Part shown: in pieces, positions 35,414 to 45,008 of the stretch
How positions within the stretch are numbered: the first letter of the stretch is position 1
Layout: each line of letters opens with the position of its first letter
NCBI RefSeq assembly: GCF_035593265.1
Contig: NZ_CP141614.1
Span: forward strand, 1,922,001 to 1,986,000
Source: Limnochorda sp. LNt
Lineage (GTDB): Bacteria > Bacillota > Limnochordia > Limnochordales > Geochordaceae
Length of the DNA stretch: 64,000 nucleotides
Direction: 5' to 3'
Program-made: the position numbers and the translations under genes
Notes under the pieces: generated by a model
The model's input: the letters and a program-made list of their open reading frames with translations, nothing else
The model's database searches: none
What the model was told of the DNA's origin: nothing

Positions 35414-36229
35414 TTGAGGCGTCTCACGGTGTATCTCTTGCTTGCTGCGATGGTGATTGTATCTCTTGGCCCTGTGGCTTGGATGGTGTCTACGGCCTTC
35501 AAGCCGAAGTCCGAGACATTCGCGTTACCCACGTACTGGCTACCGAAGTCTCCGACCCTAGACAACTTTGTGGAGGCGTGGCGAACCCAGCCGATTGGAC
35601 GCCAGTTCTTCAACAGCCTTATAGTGGCCAGTTCAACCACCGGCCTTGCTACCGCTCTGGCCATCCTAGCCGGGTACGGCGTCTCCCGCTTCTCGTTCGG
35701 GCAGCGGGACCTGTTCCTTCGCCTCATTCTCGTTGGCCAGATGTTCCCGGGAGTCCTACTGGTTCTTCCCTACTTTATCCTCATGCGGAGGCTGGGCCTC
35801 ATCAATACCTATTGGGCGTTGGTTCTCGCCTACACCTCGTTCGCGCTGCCCTTAGCCACCTGGATGATGCGCGGGTACATGATGGCTGTTCCCCGAGAGC
35901 TGGATGATGCGGCCATGGTCGATGGATGTACTCGCCTGCAAAGCCTTGTCCGTGTGGTGCTACCCGTTGCCAAGCCGGGCATTGTAGCCACCATGATCTA
36001 CACGTTCATGGTGGCGTGGTCGGAGTACCTGTTTGCTCTCGTGCTAACTACGACAAAGCATATGCAGCTACTTACTGTCGGGGTAGGCTCGCTCCTGCTT
36101 CAATACGGGATTGAGTGGAACCAGCTGATGGCCATCGGCTCAATCGCAGTGGTGCCGATTCTAGCCATTTTTGCATTCATGGAGCGCTACCTTGTGGCCG
36201 GGCTCACTGCCGGAGCAGTCAAGGGTTAG
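35414..36229 (+). CDS. ABC sugar-importer permease, MalG-like
   Basis: This 271-residue six-span permease has the EAA loop ELDDAAMVDGCTRLQSLVRVVLPVAKPG and the conserved C-terminus GLTAGAVKG. The likely start is TTG at 35414, eight bases after AAGGGGGG; no ATG fits before the first span. Because the insertion sequence separates it from the first permease, expression depends on read-through or a promoter in the element's end. It partners the permease at 32849-33763. No ATPase gene accompanies the pair. Confidence 0.9.
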   Translation: MRRLTVYLLLAAMVIVSLGPVAWMVSTAFKPKSETFALPTYWLPKSPTLDNFVEAWRTQPIGRQFFNSLIVASSTTGLATALAILAGYGVSRFSFGQRDLFLRLILVGQMFPGVLLVLPYFILMRRLGLINTYWALVLAYTSFALPLATWMMRGYMMAVPRELDDAAMVDGCTRLQSLVRVVLPVAKPGIVATMIYTFMVAWSEYLFALVLTTTKHMQLLTVGVGSLLLQYGIEWNQLMAIGSIAVVPILAIFAFMERYLVAGLTAGAVKG

Positions 36230-36260
36230 CAGTCATCGCCCTGGGTATTGGAGGGGGACC

Positions 36261-37163
36261 GTGTACTCTATCGCAGGCGTTGTTGCTGTGTTGCAGATCC
36301 CATTTCTTCCAGACGGGGAAGTTGACTGGGAAGGACTGAAGAAAATTGCGGTGTTTGCGACCGAGAACGGCGCGTCGGCAGTGGCATTTGGCTACGCCAG
36401 TGAATTTCCGAAGCTAGACACAGCCGAACGGGAGCAGGCTTTACTGACGGCCGTCCAAGCTTGTGAGGGAAGGGTCCCCGTGGTAGCGTGGTGCGCCGCA
36501 GAAAGCACGAGGGTAGCAAGTCGGCTAGTGCGACGCTCCCGGGAACTAGGTGCTTCGATGGCTGTCGTGACACCTCCGCCGGGGGCCGAAAGCTTCGCCC
36601 AGGTGCGGCGCCACCTTCACGAGCTTACACAGGAGGGGCTTCCTCTCGTGCTCCAGGATGCGCCGGAATGGTCGAGGGTGCATCTCTCGGTAGAGCAGCT
36701 TTGCGAGTTGTGCACGACACCTGGGGTAATTGGACTTAAGGTCGAATCTCAACCTACGTGGGTGAGGGTGCGCGCAGTACGCCAACAGCTTGGGAAGCAC
36801 GTCACCGTCCTTGGAGGCTTCGGTGGCCTATACCTATGCGCCGAGCTAGCTGCAGGCAGCGATGGGGTGATGCCCGGCTCAGCGCATCCCTGGGTGTTTG
36901 CCAACGTGATCCGGGCTTTTCGACAGGGTCGTGAAGAAAGTGCGTTGGAACAGTACCGCAACCTGTTGCCGTACCTAGTTGTTAGTTCCCATCGGTTAGA
37001 CGACTTCATTTGGATTCAGAAGGAGATCCTCCGCCGCTTGGGGGTGATTCAGTCGTCGTCGCTTCGACAACCCGGCGAGGCGCCCGATGATTTCACCCTT
37101 CGGCTCGCCTTGAGTCTGGCTGAGCGACTGGGGCTACTGGCTGGAGCTCAGGGTGTGGGCTAA
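36261..37163 (+). CDS. DapA/NAL-superfamily lyase, divergent member
   Basis: This 300-residue TIM-barrel enzyme of the dihydrodipicolinate-synthase/N-acetylneuraminate-lyase family has Schiff-base Lys160 in GVIGLKVES. The usual GSTGE substrate loop is replaced by FGYASEF, and the YNYP tyrosine motif is not evident (LQDAPEW lies there), so its chemistry may differ from the second family member in this operon. The GTG start follows GGAGGGGGA. The substrate is probably a keto sugar acid (inference). Confidence 0.78.
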   Translation: MYSIAGVVAVLQIPFLPDGEVDWEGLKKIAVFATENGASAVAFGYASEFPKLDTAEREQALLTAVQACEGRVPVVAWCAAESTRVASRLVRRSRELGASMAVVTPPPGAESFAQVRRHLHELTQEGLPLVLQDAPEWSRVHLSVEQLCELCTTPGVIGLKVESQPTWVRVRAVRQQLGKHVTVLGGFGGLYLCAELAAGSDGVMPGSAHPWVFANVIRAFRQGREESALEQYRNLLPYLVVSSHRLDDFIWIQKEILRRLGVIQSSSLRQPGEAPDDFTLRLALSLAERLGLLAGAQGVG

Positions 37164-37206
37164 CGGCCGCAGCTACGTCACTATCTGCCGAAGAGGAGAG
37201 GACAGC

Positions 37207-38367
37207 ATGCGCATCGAAAAGGTGGAGCTCATTCGACTCACCTATCGCTACTCGCCGGACCAAGCCTGGGGCTGGCCAGGTGGAACCTATCGGGGATGGA
37301 CAGCCGCCTTCGTCCGGGTCACGGACGACGAAGGGTGTTATGGCATTGGCGAGATTGGCGATGGGTTGCCCGCCCCTCAACTCCTTCCGCCGATCATCGA
37401 GCGGGTGAGACAGATGCTCGTGGGCAAGGACCCTCGCTGCGTCCGTGGCCTCTTAGACCGCCTATATCGCAGCGCCCCCGGTTGGGGCCGCAGAGGGATC
37501 CACATTTCCGTCCTGTCCGGGGTCGAAAGCGCCCTGTTCGACCTGCTTGGCAAGCGTCTCGGCGTTCCAGTGCACGTATTGCTGGGGGGAGCCGTTCGAA
37601 CGCGACTGCCCGTTTACGCAAGCGGGGGCGTTGACTCATCTCTCGATCAGCTCGTTCGAGAGCTAAGAAGTTACGTGGAGCGCGGCTTCACGGCTGTCAA
37701 GGTTCGCATCGGCTATGGGTACGCACGTGATATTGCTATCGTGGAAGCAGCCCGCCATGCGGTCGGGAAAGACGTCCGTCTACTGCTTGACTTTGGGGCA
37801 AGCTACCTACCCTGTCCTCCCAATCTTGTCGACGTGGCGCGGCTTGCGCGAGAGCTGGAGAAGTTCGATCCTTACTGGCTCGAAGAACCGCTGTTTCCCG
37901 ACGATGTCTCCGGTCACCGTCGTCTGCGCCAAATGACGCATATTCCTATTGCCCTCGGGGAAAACACGCGAACACACCACGAGGTGTTGCCTTTCCTGGA
38001 ACAGGGAGCTGTCGATATTCTACAGACCGATGCCGTGTACGCCGGAGGGATGCTTGAACAGCTTCGGATCGCGTCACTGGCCGCTCAGTACGGGGTTATG
38101 ATGGCCCCCCACACGTGGGGCAGCGCGCCTGGCTTGATGGCAAATCTGCACGCATTCGCATGCATGCCAAATGGCTTGATAGCTGAATACTCGCAAATGC
38201 ATAATCCGTTGCGCGAACGGCTTCTCCTGGCACCGCTGCAGCTCGAGCATGGTGAGCTTGTGCTCCCGGAACATGCCGGCCTTGGGATTGACTTACCGGA
38301 ATCATTGGTGTCCGATTACCCTTACGATCCGGATGCTGGTGCTGTCCTGAAGATTGAGTCTGAGTAG
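37207..38367 (+). CDS. Enolase-superfamily (mandelate racemase-type) sugar-acid dehydratase
   Basis: Enzymes of this family abstract a proton alpha to a carboxylate; many dehydrate sugar acids to 2-keto-3-deoxy acids. The 386-residue protein has an N-terminal capping domain and a barrel with Lys165 (VKVRIG), metal ligands Asp195, Glu226 and Glu252, and an Asp275/His302 pair (LQTDAV, APHTWG), the mandelate-racemase subgroup pattern. The ATG sits behind GAGGAGAG. It is flanked by two DapA-family lyases that could cleave its product. Confidence 0.88.
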   Translation: MRIEKVELIRLTYRYSPDQAWGWPGGTYRGWTAAFVRVTDDEGCYGIGEIGDGLPAPQLLPPIIERVRQMLVGKDPRCVRGLLDRLYRSAPGWGRRGIHISVLSGVESALFDLLGKRLGVPVHVLLGGAVRTRLPVYASGGVDSSLDQLVRELRSYVERGFTAVKVRIGYGYARDIAIVEAARHAVGKDVRLLLDFGASYLPCPPNLVDVARLARELEKFDPYWLEEPLFPDDVSGHRRLRQMTHIPIALGENTRTHHEVLPFLEQGAVDILQTDAVYAGGMLEQLRIASLAAQYGVMMAPHTWGSAPGLMANLHAFACMPNGLIAEYSQMHNPLRERLLLAPLQLEHGELVLPEHAGLGIDLPESLVSDYPYDPDAGAVLKIESE

Positions 38368-38380
38368 AGGGGTTGTGACC

Positions 38381-39340
38381 GTGGGCAACACGAGTCTCAC
38401 CGGTATTGTGGTCCCGGTAGTAACGCCGTTGGTCGAGGGGGAGTATGTCGATGTGTCCGCCCTAGGTGCGGAAGTTGACCGCCTCGTTGCTGCAGGGGTA
38501 CACGGCATTTTCGTGTTGGGGTCCACGGGCGAGTTTCCAGCCCTTCGAGAAGGGGAAAAAGAGCGAGCCATCCGGGCCGCTGTCGAGGCCGCCGGCGGGC
38601 GCGTACCAGTGCTCGCTGGAGCCACAGAACCTGGCACCGAGCGCGCCGTCGCCTGGGCGAAGGCCGCAGCACAGTTGGGTGCTGACGCAGTTGTGGTGGC
38701 ACCCCCGTATTACTACCGGATGGACCGCCGGGCTCTTCTTCGTCATTTCAGTGCCGTTGCTAAAGCTTCCCCGATCCCTCTTGTGCTGTACAACTACCCA
38801 CAGACGACGGGTAACGTGATCGACGTCGAGACGGTAAGTGAGCTTGCCCACGCAGCGCTAGTCATTGGCATCAAGGACAGCGGAGGCGACCTCATCTACC
38901 TTCAGTCCCTGACCAGCCGAATGCCAGAATCGTGCACCCGGCTCATCGGTCATGAAGGGCTGGCAGCGGCGGCACTGCTGTGCGGCTACGCGACAGGGGT
39001 CGTTCCCGCTATGGCGGCTGTTGTTCCCGAGTTGTTCGTGAGTCTGTGGGAGGCGTACCGGCGGTCTGACGTTCAAGCCGTCCGCAGATTGCAAGCGGAG
39101 ATAGACCGATGGATTGCTCTATACAGCTTGGGACCCGTCCCGGTGGTGGTAAAGGCATGCCTGTGGTTGCTCGGCCGTCTGCAGAGCCCGCTGGCGACGT
39201 TGCCTTTGGGGCAGCTCGACGTGCAACTCGTTGAGCGCCTTCGGGAGTGGCTTGACTCCCACGGCCTGCCGGTTCGCGAACGGGAGGAGGTAGAGCGATG
39301 GTTCGGCACATTATCGACGTACACGCGCACTTGGGAGTAA
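38381..39340 (+). CDS. DapA-superfamily aldolase (2-keto-3-deoxy acid aldolase or dehydratase-like)
   Basis: A canonical member of the family: GSTGEFPAL loop, Tyr139 in YNYPQTTG and Schiff-base Lys165 in IGIKDSGGD, in 319 residues. It most likely cleaves or dehydrates the 2-keto-3-deoxy acid made by the dehydratase encoded just upstream, giving pyruvate and an aldehyde. A role in lysine synthesis is unlikely in this operon. GTG at 38381 lies eight bases after AGAGGGG; GTG at 38375 and TTG at 38354 are alternatives. Confidence 0.88.
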   Translation: MGNTSLTGIVVPVVTPLVEGEYVDVSALGAEVDRLVAAGVHGIFVLGSTGEFPALREGEKERAIRAAVEAAGGRVPVLAGATEPGTERAVAWAKAAAQLGADAVVVAPPYYYRMDRRALLRHFSAVAKASPIPLVLYNYPQTTGNVIDVETVSELAHAALVIGIKDSGGDLIYLQSLTSRMPESCTRLIGHEGLAAAALLCGYATGVVPAMAAVVPELFVSLWEAYRRSDVQAVRRLQAEIDRWIALYSLGPVPVVVKACLWLLGRLQSPLATLPLGQLDVQLVERLREWLDSHGLPVREREEVERWFGTLSTYTRTWE

Positions 39341-40080
39341 GTGAGACTCTCCAAGTCGGAGTCAACGTCGACGGTTTGCTCCGTCTCATGGACGCCAACG
39401 CGATCGAGATGGCCATCTTGTCACCGATTCCCGGATACGCCGATCCTGACGGTATCCGCGACACGATGGCTCAGAATGACGCTATCGCTGCGGCAGTCAG
39501 GCGGCACCCAGACCGATTCCCGACAGGGTTTGGCACTGTCGAGCCAAGGCACGGAGCTTGTGCTCTAGACGAAGTGAAGCGCATCAGGGAAGAACTGGAG
39601 CTACGTGGGTTAGCCTTTCACTGCGACTACCAGGGAGTACCCATCGACCACCCGATCATGTACCAAATTCTCGAGCGCGCGGCGGCGTACCCAGGTACGG
39701 TGGTACTCATGCATACGGCGCAGCACTCGGTGTTGGAACCGCCGTTCATGCTTGCAAAGGTTGCAGAAGCGTTTCCGGACATCGTCTTTATCAATGGTCA
39801 TCCCGCTATGAACGGGACACATCTCGCCAGTTCGCTCTACGTCAGCCAGAAGTGCTCGAACGTATATCTGGATCTCGCTGTGTGGTATACTACGCGGGAT
39901 CCTGTTCGCTTGGCTGTGACTACGTTGGGCCCTGACCGCATCTTGTTTGGCTCTGACTTACCATATTACCGCTACTCTTTCGATAAGCTCCTAGTCGAAT
40001 ACGCTGAGATACCTGCCGAGGTGAAAGAAGCCATCTTCTGGAAGAACGCAGCCCGACTGTTTGGTATCGGTCGCTCGTAG
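39298..40080 (+). CDS. Amidohydrolase-superfamily (amidohydro-rel 2) metal-dependent hydrolase
   Basis: This 260-residue TIM-barrel hydrolase has metal-binding HAH (His9, His11), a barrel His in GLAFHCDYQG, MHTAQHS, INGHPAMNG and Asp in LFGSDLPYY. Family members include lactonases that open sugar lactones, and decarboxylases; a lactonase would fit between an oxidised sugar and the dehydratase. It overlaps the preceding aldolase gene by 43 bases and begins behind GGGAGGAGG. Confidence 0.85.
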   Translation: MVRHIIDVHAHLGVSETLQVGVNVDGLLRLMDANAIEMAILSPIPGYADPDGIRDTMAQNDAIAAAVRRHPDRFPTGFGTVEPRHGACALDEVKRIREELELRGLAFHCDYQGVPIDHPIMYQILERAAAYPGTVVLMHTAQHSVLEPPFMLAKVAEAFPDIVFINGHPAMNGTHLASSLYVSQKCSNVYLDLAVWYTTRDPVRLAVTTLGPDRILFGSDLPYYRYSFDKLLVEYAEIPAEVKEAIFWKNAARLFGIGRS

Positions 40081-40166
40081 TGGTGGTGTCGCCCCATTAC
40101 CTGGCGTGAGAGACAGCGGATTCGGTGGGCGTCGGCAAGGCACTGACCCAGAAGGGAAGTGAGCGG

Positions 40167-41516
40167 ATGCGCCAGTTTCCGCAGGGCTTCTTGTGGGGAT
40201 GCGCCACCGCCTCCTATCAGATCGAGGGCTCGCCTCTGTCAGACGGCGCTGGACCCTCCATATGGCACCGGTTCAGTCATACGCCGGGTAACGTGTTGGG
40301 CGGCGATACCGGAGACGTAGCCTGCGATCACTACCGCCGATGGCGGGACGACGTGGTCCTCATGCGCGAACTTGGAATTAGAGCTTACCGATTCTCCATC
40401 GCCTGGCCTCGGGTCCTCCCGGAAGGCCGCGGTGCGGTGAACGAGAACGGCCTAGCCTTCTACGGCCGCTTAGTGGACGCGCTCCTCGAAGCAGATATCA
40501 TCCCATTCGTTACACTTTACCACTGGGACTTGCCCGGTTCGCTCCAGGACTTGGGCGGGTGGGCTAACCGGGACGTTGCTGGGTGGTTCGCTGACTACGC
40601 CGATGTGCTTTTTGGTCGGTTGGGTGACCGTGTCCATCACTGGATTACGCTCAACGAGCCCTGGTGCGTGGCTCATCTCGGGTACATCCTCGGCCAGCAC
40701 GCGCCCGGGATGCGTGACCTGTGGGCAGGGTTGCGGGCTGTTCACAACCTCCTGTTGGCTCACGGCCGTGCAGTGCTAGCCTTTCGTCAGAGGAACATGC
40801 CGGAAGGCCGAATCGGCATCACATTAAACTTCCGCCCCCCGCATCCAGGGAGCCAATCAGAACAGGACCGGGCTGCCGCGCGACGCGCGCATGCCTACCA
40901 CAATCGCCTCTTCCTGGATCCCATCTTCACTGGACGCTATCCCGATCCGATCGTCCAATGGTTCAAGGACAGCTGGCCCGAAACACTACAGAGCGACCAG
41001 GACGTTATCAGGGCGCCTATCGACTTCCTCGGCGTAAACTACTACACCCGAAACGTCGTGGTCCACGCACCCGGGACCGGGCTGTTACACACACGCGTCA
41101 TCCGCCAACCGGGACCGCACACCGCGATGGGATGGGAGATTTATCCAGAGGGGCTATTCGAGCTCTTGCTTTGGATCCATCAGGCGTACGGGAGCCCCGT
41201 CCTCTACATTACGGAAAACGGTGCCGCATTCGAAGACCGTCCTGACCCGTCGGGAACGGTACGCGACACCGACCGTCTCGACTACCTTCGCCAGCACTTT
41301 GTGCAAGCTCACCGGGCCATTCAGGAAGGGGTTCGCTTGCAGGGATATTTCGTATGGTCGCTGATGGACAACTTTGAGTGGGCTCATGGTTACTCCAAGC
41401 GCTTTGGGATCGTCTACGTAGATTTCGGCTCGCAAAAGCGCACCATCAAGCAAAGCGGACACTGGTATTGCGGGGTAATCGCCCGCAACGGCTTGGAGAA
41501 TGACGACTTAGGATAA
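40167..41516 (+). CDS. Glycoside hydrolase family 1 beta-glycosidase
   Basis: This 449-residue retaining beta-glycosidase has general acid Glu164 in TLNEPW and nucleophile Glu350 in YITENG. FLWGCATASYQIEG is at the N-terminus and the binding motif GYFVWSLMDNFEWAHGYSKRFG near the C-terminus. There is no signal peptide, so it acts on imported oligosaccharides or glycosides, including 6-phosphate forms if such are made. It is the last gene of the low-GC island. Confidence 0.93.
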   Translation: MRQFPQGFLWGCATASYQIEGSPLSDGAGPSIWHRFSHTPGNVLGGDTGDVACDHYRRWRDDVVLMRELGIRAYRFSIAWPRVLPEGRGAVNENGLAFYGRLVDALLEADIIPFVTLYHWDLPGSLQDLGGWANRDVAGWFADYADVLFGRLGDRVHHWITLNEPWCVAHLGYILGQHAPGMRDLWAGLRAVHNLLLAHGRAVLAFRQRNMPEGRIGITLNFRPPHPGSQSEQDRAAARRAHAYHNRLFLDPIFTGRYPDPIVQWFKDSWPETLQSDQDVIRAPIDFLGVNYYTRNVVVHAPGTGLLHTRVIRQPGPHTAMGWEIYPEGLFELLLWIHQAYGSPVLYITENGAAFEDRPDPSGTVRDTDRLDYLRQHFVQAHRAIQEGVRLQGYFVWSLMDNFEWAHGYSKRFGIVYVDFGSQKRTIKQSGHWYCGVIARNGLENDDLG

Positions 41517-41904
41517 TGCCCCTGGTTGCCGTCACGCGCGGTAGGTCAGGAGAGCCAGGCGTCAGGCAACGAGGTCCCTGAGGTAACCGGCGAACGTGGC
41601 TCGAGGCCCACCTCTACAAGGTGTCCTTCCTCCTGCCGGCGCTGGCGACGGTCGGTCAAGCACAAGGCGTGGTGGCCGCAGCATTGGATGGTCCGTTGAG
41701 GGAAGACGCACATGGCTCCTCCGATCCGCCGGGGCCGGGCGACACGATAGCCCGAGGGGGCAGAAGAGCGGGGCCTCGTCGACTTCCTGACGAGGGAGTG
41801 GCCTGCGCGGGCGCGGGCAGCTCTTGGCCTGGAACATGCAGGTGCTGGTGGCGGGGTGGCGGAGGGCGGCGCCGGCGCCGCCCTCCGGTTTCACACCACG
41901 TGCT
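41517..41904. other. Intergenic stretch between the catabolic island and the chemoreceptor
   Basis: I see no supported gene in these 388 bases. Base composition returns to backbone GC, so the island's right border lies near 41.5 kb. No integrase, tRNA or direct repeat was seen. Confidence 0.6.
41861..41886. terminator. Perfect 26-bp palindrome after the chemoreceptor gene
   Basis: The sequence reads the same on both strands, with arms GGAGGGCGGCGCC and GGCGCCGCCCTCC, and lies 19 bases after the chemoreceptor stop. It could act as a bidirectional stem-loop terminator but has no T-tract in either direction. Confidence 0.45.
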
Positions 41905-43911
41905 TCACTGCACCTTGAAGGCCCCGACCGCCTCCAGCAGCTCCTGGGCCATGCGGGCCAGGCGCTGGGCGGAGCTCGCGATCTGCTCCACGGCCGAGGA
42001 CTGTTCCTCGGTGCTGGAGGCCACCTCTTCGGCGGCGGCCGCGTTCTCCTCGGTGATGGCGGCGATCTCGTCCACCGCCCGGATCGCCGCCTCGCTGGCG
42101 GCCGCCATGGCCTGAGCGGCGGCGTGCACCTCGTTGATTTGCGACACGGACGCCTCCACCGCCCGTGTGATGGCCGTGAAGGTCTGCTCGGAGGCGTCCA
42201 CCGCCTCGACGCCCTCGCCGACGGCGGCGCGCACCGCCTCGGTGTTGCGCACGGCCCGCTCCACCTCCTGGCGAATCTCGCCGATGAGCCCGGCGATCTC
42301 GGAGGCGGCCTGGCGGGACTGCTCGGCCAGCTTGCGCACCTCCTCGGCCACCACGGCGAAGCCCCGGCCCTGTTCGCCGGCCCGGGCCGCCTCGATGGCC
42401 GCGTTGAGGGCCAGCAGGTTGGTCTGCTCGGCGATGCCCGTGATGACGTCGACGATCTGGCCGATGCGCTGCGAGCGCCGGCCCAGGTCCTCCACCGCCC
42501 GGCCTGACTCGCCGGCCGTCTGCTCGATCTGGGTCATGCGCTGGGTGATGTTGGCCAGGGCCGAGCCGCCCTCCCGGGCCAGGGCCGCCACCTCGTGGCT
42601 GCCCTGGGCGATGCGCTCGATGGCCCCCGAGACCTTGCGCACCGTCTCCCCCATCTGCCGCACGCTGTCGGAGGCGTTGGTGGCGGCCGCCGACTGGCGC
42701 TCGCCGCCCTTGGCCATCTGGTCGACGGTGGAGGCCACCTGCTGCACCGACTGCCCCACCTGCTCCGACGACGAGGCCAGCTCCTGGCTGGAGGCGGCCA
42801 GCTGCTCGGCGCCCCGCCTCACCTGCAGGGCGAGCTGGCGCAGCCGGCCGACCGTCGCGTTGAAGGCCTCGGCCAGTCGCCCCACCTCGGTGCGATCCCG
42901 CACCGTCACCGTCCGGGTGAGGTCGCCCTCGGCCAGCGCCGCCATCGCCCGAGCCACCGCCACGACGCCCCGCGCCTGCGTGCGTCCGAGCGCATAGGCG
43001 GCCAGCAGGGCGATGACGGCCATGACGGCGCCGCTCAGCAGGGTCTGCTGCATCAGGGTGTCGAGCGCCCGGGTCAGCTCCGCCCGTGGCGCGCTGACGA
43101 CCAGCCGCCACGCCGTGCCCTCGACGGGCTGCACCCCCAAGAGCCGCGACTCACCCCCCACCCGGGCATAGCGGATGGTGGCGCGCTCCTGGGAGAGGAG
43201 CTCACGATAGACCGCGCGCTCCGCCGGATCCGTCGTGCCCTGCAGCAGGTCGGCCGACAGCGCCTGACGGGCATCGGGGTGAGCCAGCACCCGCCCATTC
43301 TGGTGCACCAGCATCGCGTACCCCGTCTCGCCCACCTGCAGGCTGGCCACCTGCTGGTTGAGGGAGTCGGCGGGCACGACCCCGATGAAGATGCCCCCCA
43401 CCTCGCCCCGCTGCTCGTTGACGAGGGGGATGCCGATGGCCACGGCCGGGCGACCCTGTTCGCCGTAGCGGAAGGGCTCGCCCACCGTCACCCCGCCCGC
43501 CAGGGTCGCCTTGAAGACGGGATCGGTGCCGACCGTCGTCGGTCGCATGTCACCGGTCCCGGTGAGCAGCATGGCGTTGCCGGTGACGTCGGCCACGGTC
43601 ACCTCCAGGACGGCGTCGCTGCGGGTGACGTCGCTGTAGAGGGTGCCGGCGTAGGAGGGCAGGTCCTGGAAACCCGTCAGCTGCGCCTGGCGGGCCAGCT
43701 TGGAGGCCAACGACTCCACCTGCTGGATGCTGTTGGCCCGCCACGCCTCGATCAGGCGGGCGTTGAGTCGCAACTCCCCGCGAGCCGACGCCTCGATCTG
43801 AGCCAGGATGATCTGGCTCGAACTCCGATACATCAAGAAGCCGGCCACCGCCACGGAGAGCACCACGAAGAGAAAGAGGATGGCCATCAGCTGCTGGCTG
43901 AAGCTCCGCAT
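41905..43911 (-). CDS. Methyl-accepting chemotaxis protein with extracellular dCACHE sensor
   Basis: This 668-residue transmembrane receptor signals to CheA/CheW. The first membrane span is at about 10-30, the external double-CACHE sensor at about 35-290 ([37 protein letters not shown]), the second span at about 305-325 ([15 protein letters not shown]), then HAMP, then a cytoplasmic coiled coil with the hairpin tip [18 protein letters not shown] chose ATG at 43911; an ATG at 44016 would add 35 residues but has no ribosome site. No other che gene is in the window. Confidence 0.92.
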   Translation of the reverse strand: MRSFSQQLMAILFLFVVLSVAVAGFLMYRSSSQIILAQIEASARGELRLNARLIEAWRANSIQQVESLASKLARQAQLTGFQDLPSYAGTLYSDVTRSDAVLEVTVADVTGNAMLLTGTGDMRPTTVGTDPVFKATLAGGVTVGEPFRYGEQGRPAVAIGIPLVNEQRGEVGGIFIGVVPADSLNQQVASLQVGETGYAMLVHQNGRVLAHPDARQALSADLLQGTTDPAERAVYRELLSQERATIRYARVGGESRLLGVQPVEGTAWRLVVSAPRAELTRALDTLMQQTLLSGAVMAVIALLAAYALGRTQARGVVAVARAMAALAEGDLTRTVTVRDRTEVGRLAEAFNATVGRLRQLALQVRRGAEQLAASSQELASSSEQVGQSVQQVASTVDQMAKGGERQSAAATNASDSVRQMGETVRKVSGAIERIAQGSHEVAALAREGGSALANITQRMTQIEQTAGESGRAVEDLGRRSQRIGQIVDVITGIAEQTNLLALNAAIEAARAGEQGRGFAVVAEEVRKLAEQSRQAASEIAGLIGEIRQEVERAVRNTEAVRAAVGEGVEAVDASEQTFTAITRAVEASVSQINEVHAAAQAMAAASEAAIRAVDEIAAITEENAAAAEEVASSTEEQSSAVEQIASSAQRLARMAQELLEAVGAFKVQ

Positions 43912-44083
43912 CACGCCGCCCCGGGAGGCGCCCTCGACCGGCCGTCGCCCCAGGGCGTTCCCCCTTTCCTGCTGCGGTCCGCGCGCGATCGAAAGGCGAG
44001 GATGAGCCCTCTCCATGCTTCGGCGCCGGACCGGCCGGGCTGAAGCCCTGACGCCAGGCCGGGCACGGGCGTCCGGGCCTCTG

Positions 44084-44746
44084 TCAGCGCGACCGGTAGG
44101 TCTCCACCACCCGGCGCACGTAGTTGCGGGTCTCCCGGATGGCCGGCACCGAGTTCCGCACCCGGGACGGGCCGGCGTTGTAGGCGGCCAGGGCCAGTTG
44201 CACGTCACCCCGGTAGCGCGCCAGCAGCTCGGCCAGGTAGCGGACGCCGACCTCGATGTTTTGGATGGTGTCGTACGGATCGACCCCGTACGCCCGGGCC
44301 GTGGCGGGCATGACCTGCATGACGCCCACGGCACCGCGCGGGCTGACGGCGTCCTGGCGCAGCCCCGACTCCGTCACCGCCACGCTCATGACCAGCTCGG
44401 GATCGACCCCCCACCGGTGCGAGGCTCGCAGCAGCAGAAGCACGAGCCACTGCCGGTGCGCCACGTCCAGATCCGGCCGTATCGACGCCGCCCACCGGTC
44501 CAGCCGCTCCAGGGTCTCCACCCACGACGCCGAGGCCGTCACCTCGACAGGCCGCAGCTCGGCCGCCAGCGCCCGCGTCGACTCGGACTCCTGATAGCCA
44601 TGGATGAAGCCGATGGTCCAGCCGGCCACCGCCCCCAGCACGCCGGCCATCATCAGGATCACGGTCAAGACGCTGAGCTGGCGCACCTGTCCTGCGGCCA
44701 CCGAGGCGTCCCCCCCGGTCCACGTGACGACGGCAGGCTCGTCCAT
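44084..44746 (-). CDS. Lytic transglycosylase, SLT domain, membrane-anchored
   Basis: This 220-residue protein has an N-terminal membrane anchor ([22 protein letters not shown]) and a C-terminal SLT domain that cleaves peptidoglycan between MurNAc and GlcNAc. The catalytic Glu is in VTESGL, with [31 protein letters not shown] and ETRNYVRRV following in order. ATG at 44746 follows GGGGGTGA; the open frame upstream lacks a ribosome site. It is divergent from the EamA transporter. Confidence 0.92.
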   Translation of the reverse strand: MDEPAVVTWTGGDASVAAGQVRQLSVLTVILMMAGVLGAVAGWTIGFIHGYQESESTRALAAELRPVEVTASASWVETLERLDRWAASIRPDLDVAHRQWLVLLLLRASHRWGVDPELVMSVAVTESGLRQDAVSPRGAVGVMQVMPATARAYGVDPYDTIQNIEVGVRYLAELLARYRGDVQLALAAYNAGPSRVRNSVPAIRETRNYVRRVVETYRSR

Positions 44747-45008
44747 GCGTTCACCCCCACGATATGCGGAGACCGTCCGCGACTTGCCGGTGTGCGAGAG
44801 GAGAAGTCGGGCCAGCGGCGTACTTCCCATCGACAGGATCATTCAAATGTCGTCCGGCTCCGCCACGGTTTGGAGACAGGCGGGGCTTAACTTATCACAG
44901 GTCGAGAGGCATTTCAATAAGGCGGGTTGGACGCGGTTCCGGGGGCTCCATTCCTTCGTCAATTTGAACATTGCCTCGAAACCTGTCGCCGAGGTCGAGG
45001 ATGTCGCC

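Noticed and set aside
41562-41894. A 110-codon minus-strand frame and overlapping plus-strand frames after the glycosidase
   Set aside because: Composition is low-complexity Pro/Arg with no conserved motif, promoter or ribosome site.
44017-44334. A longer N-terminus for the chemoreceptor
   Set aside because: The frame is open upstream to 44334 but overlaps the lytic transglycosylase gene in shadow, lacks a ribosome site, and would put a long basic segment before the first membrane span.
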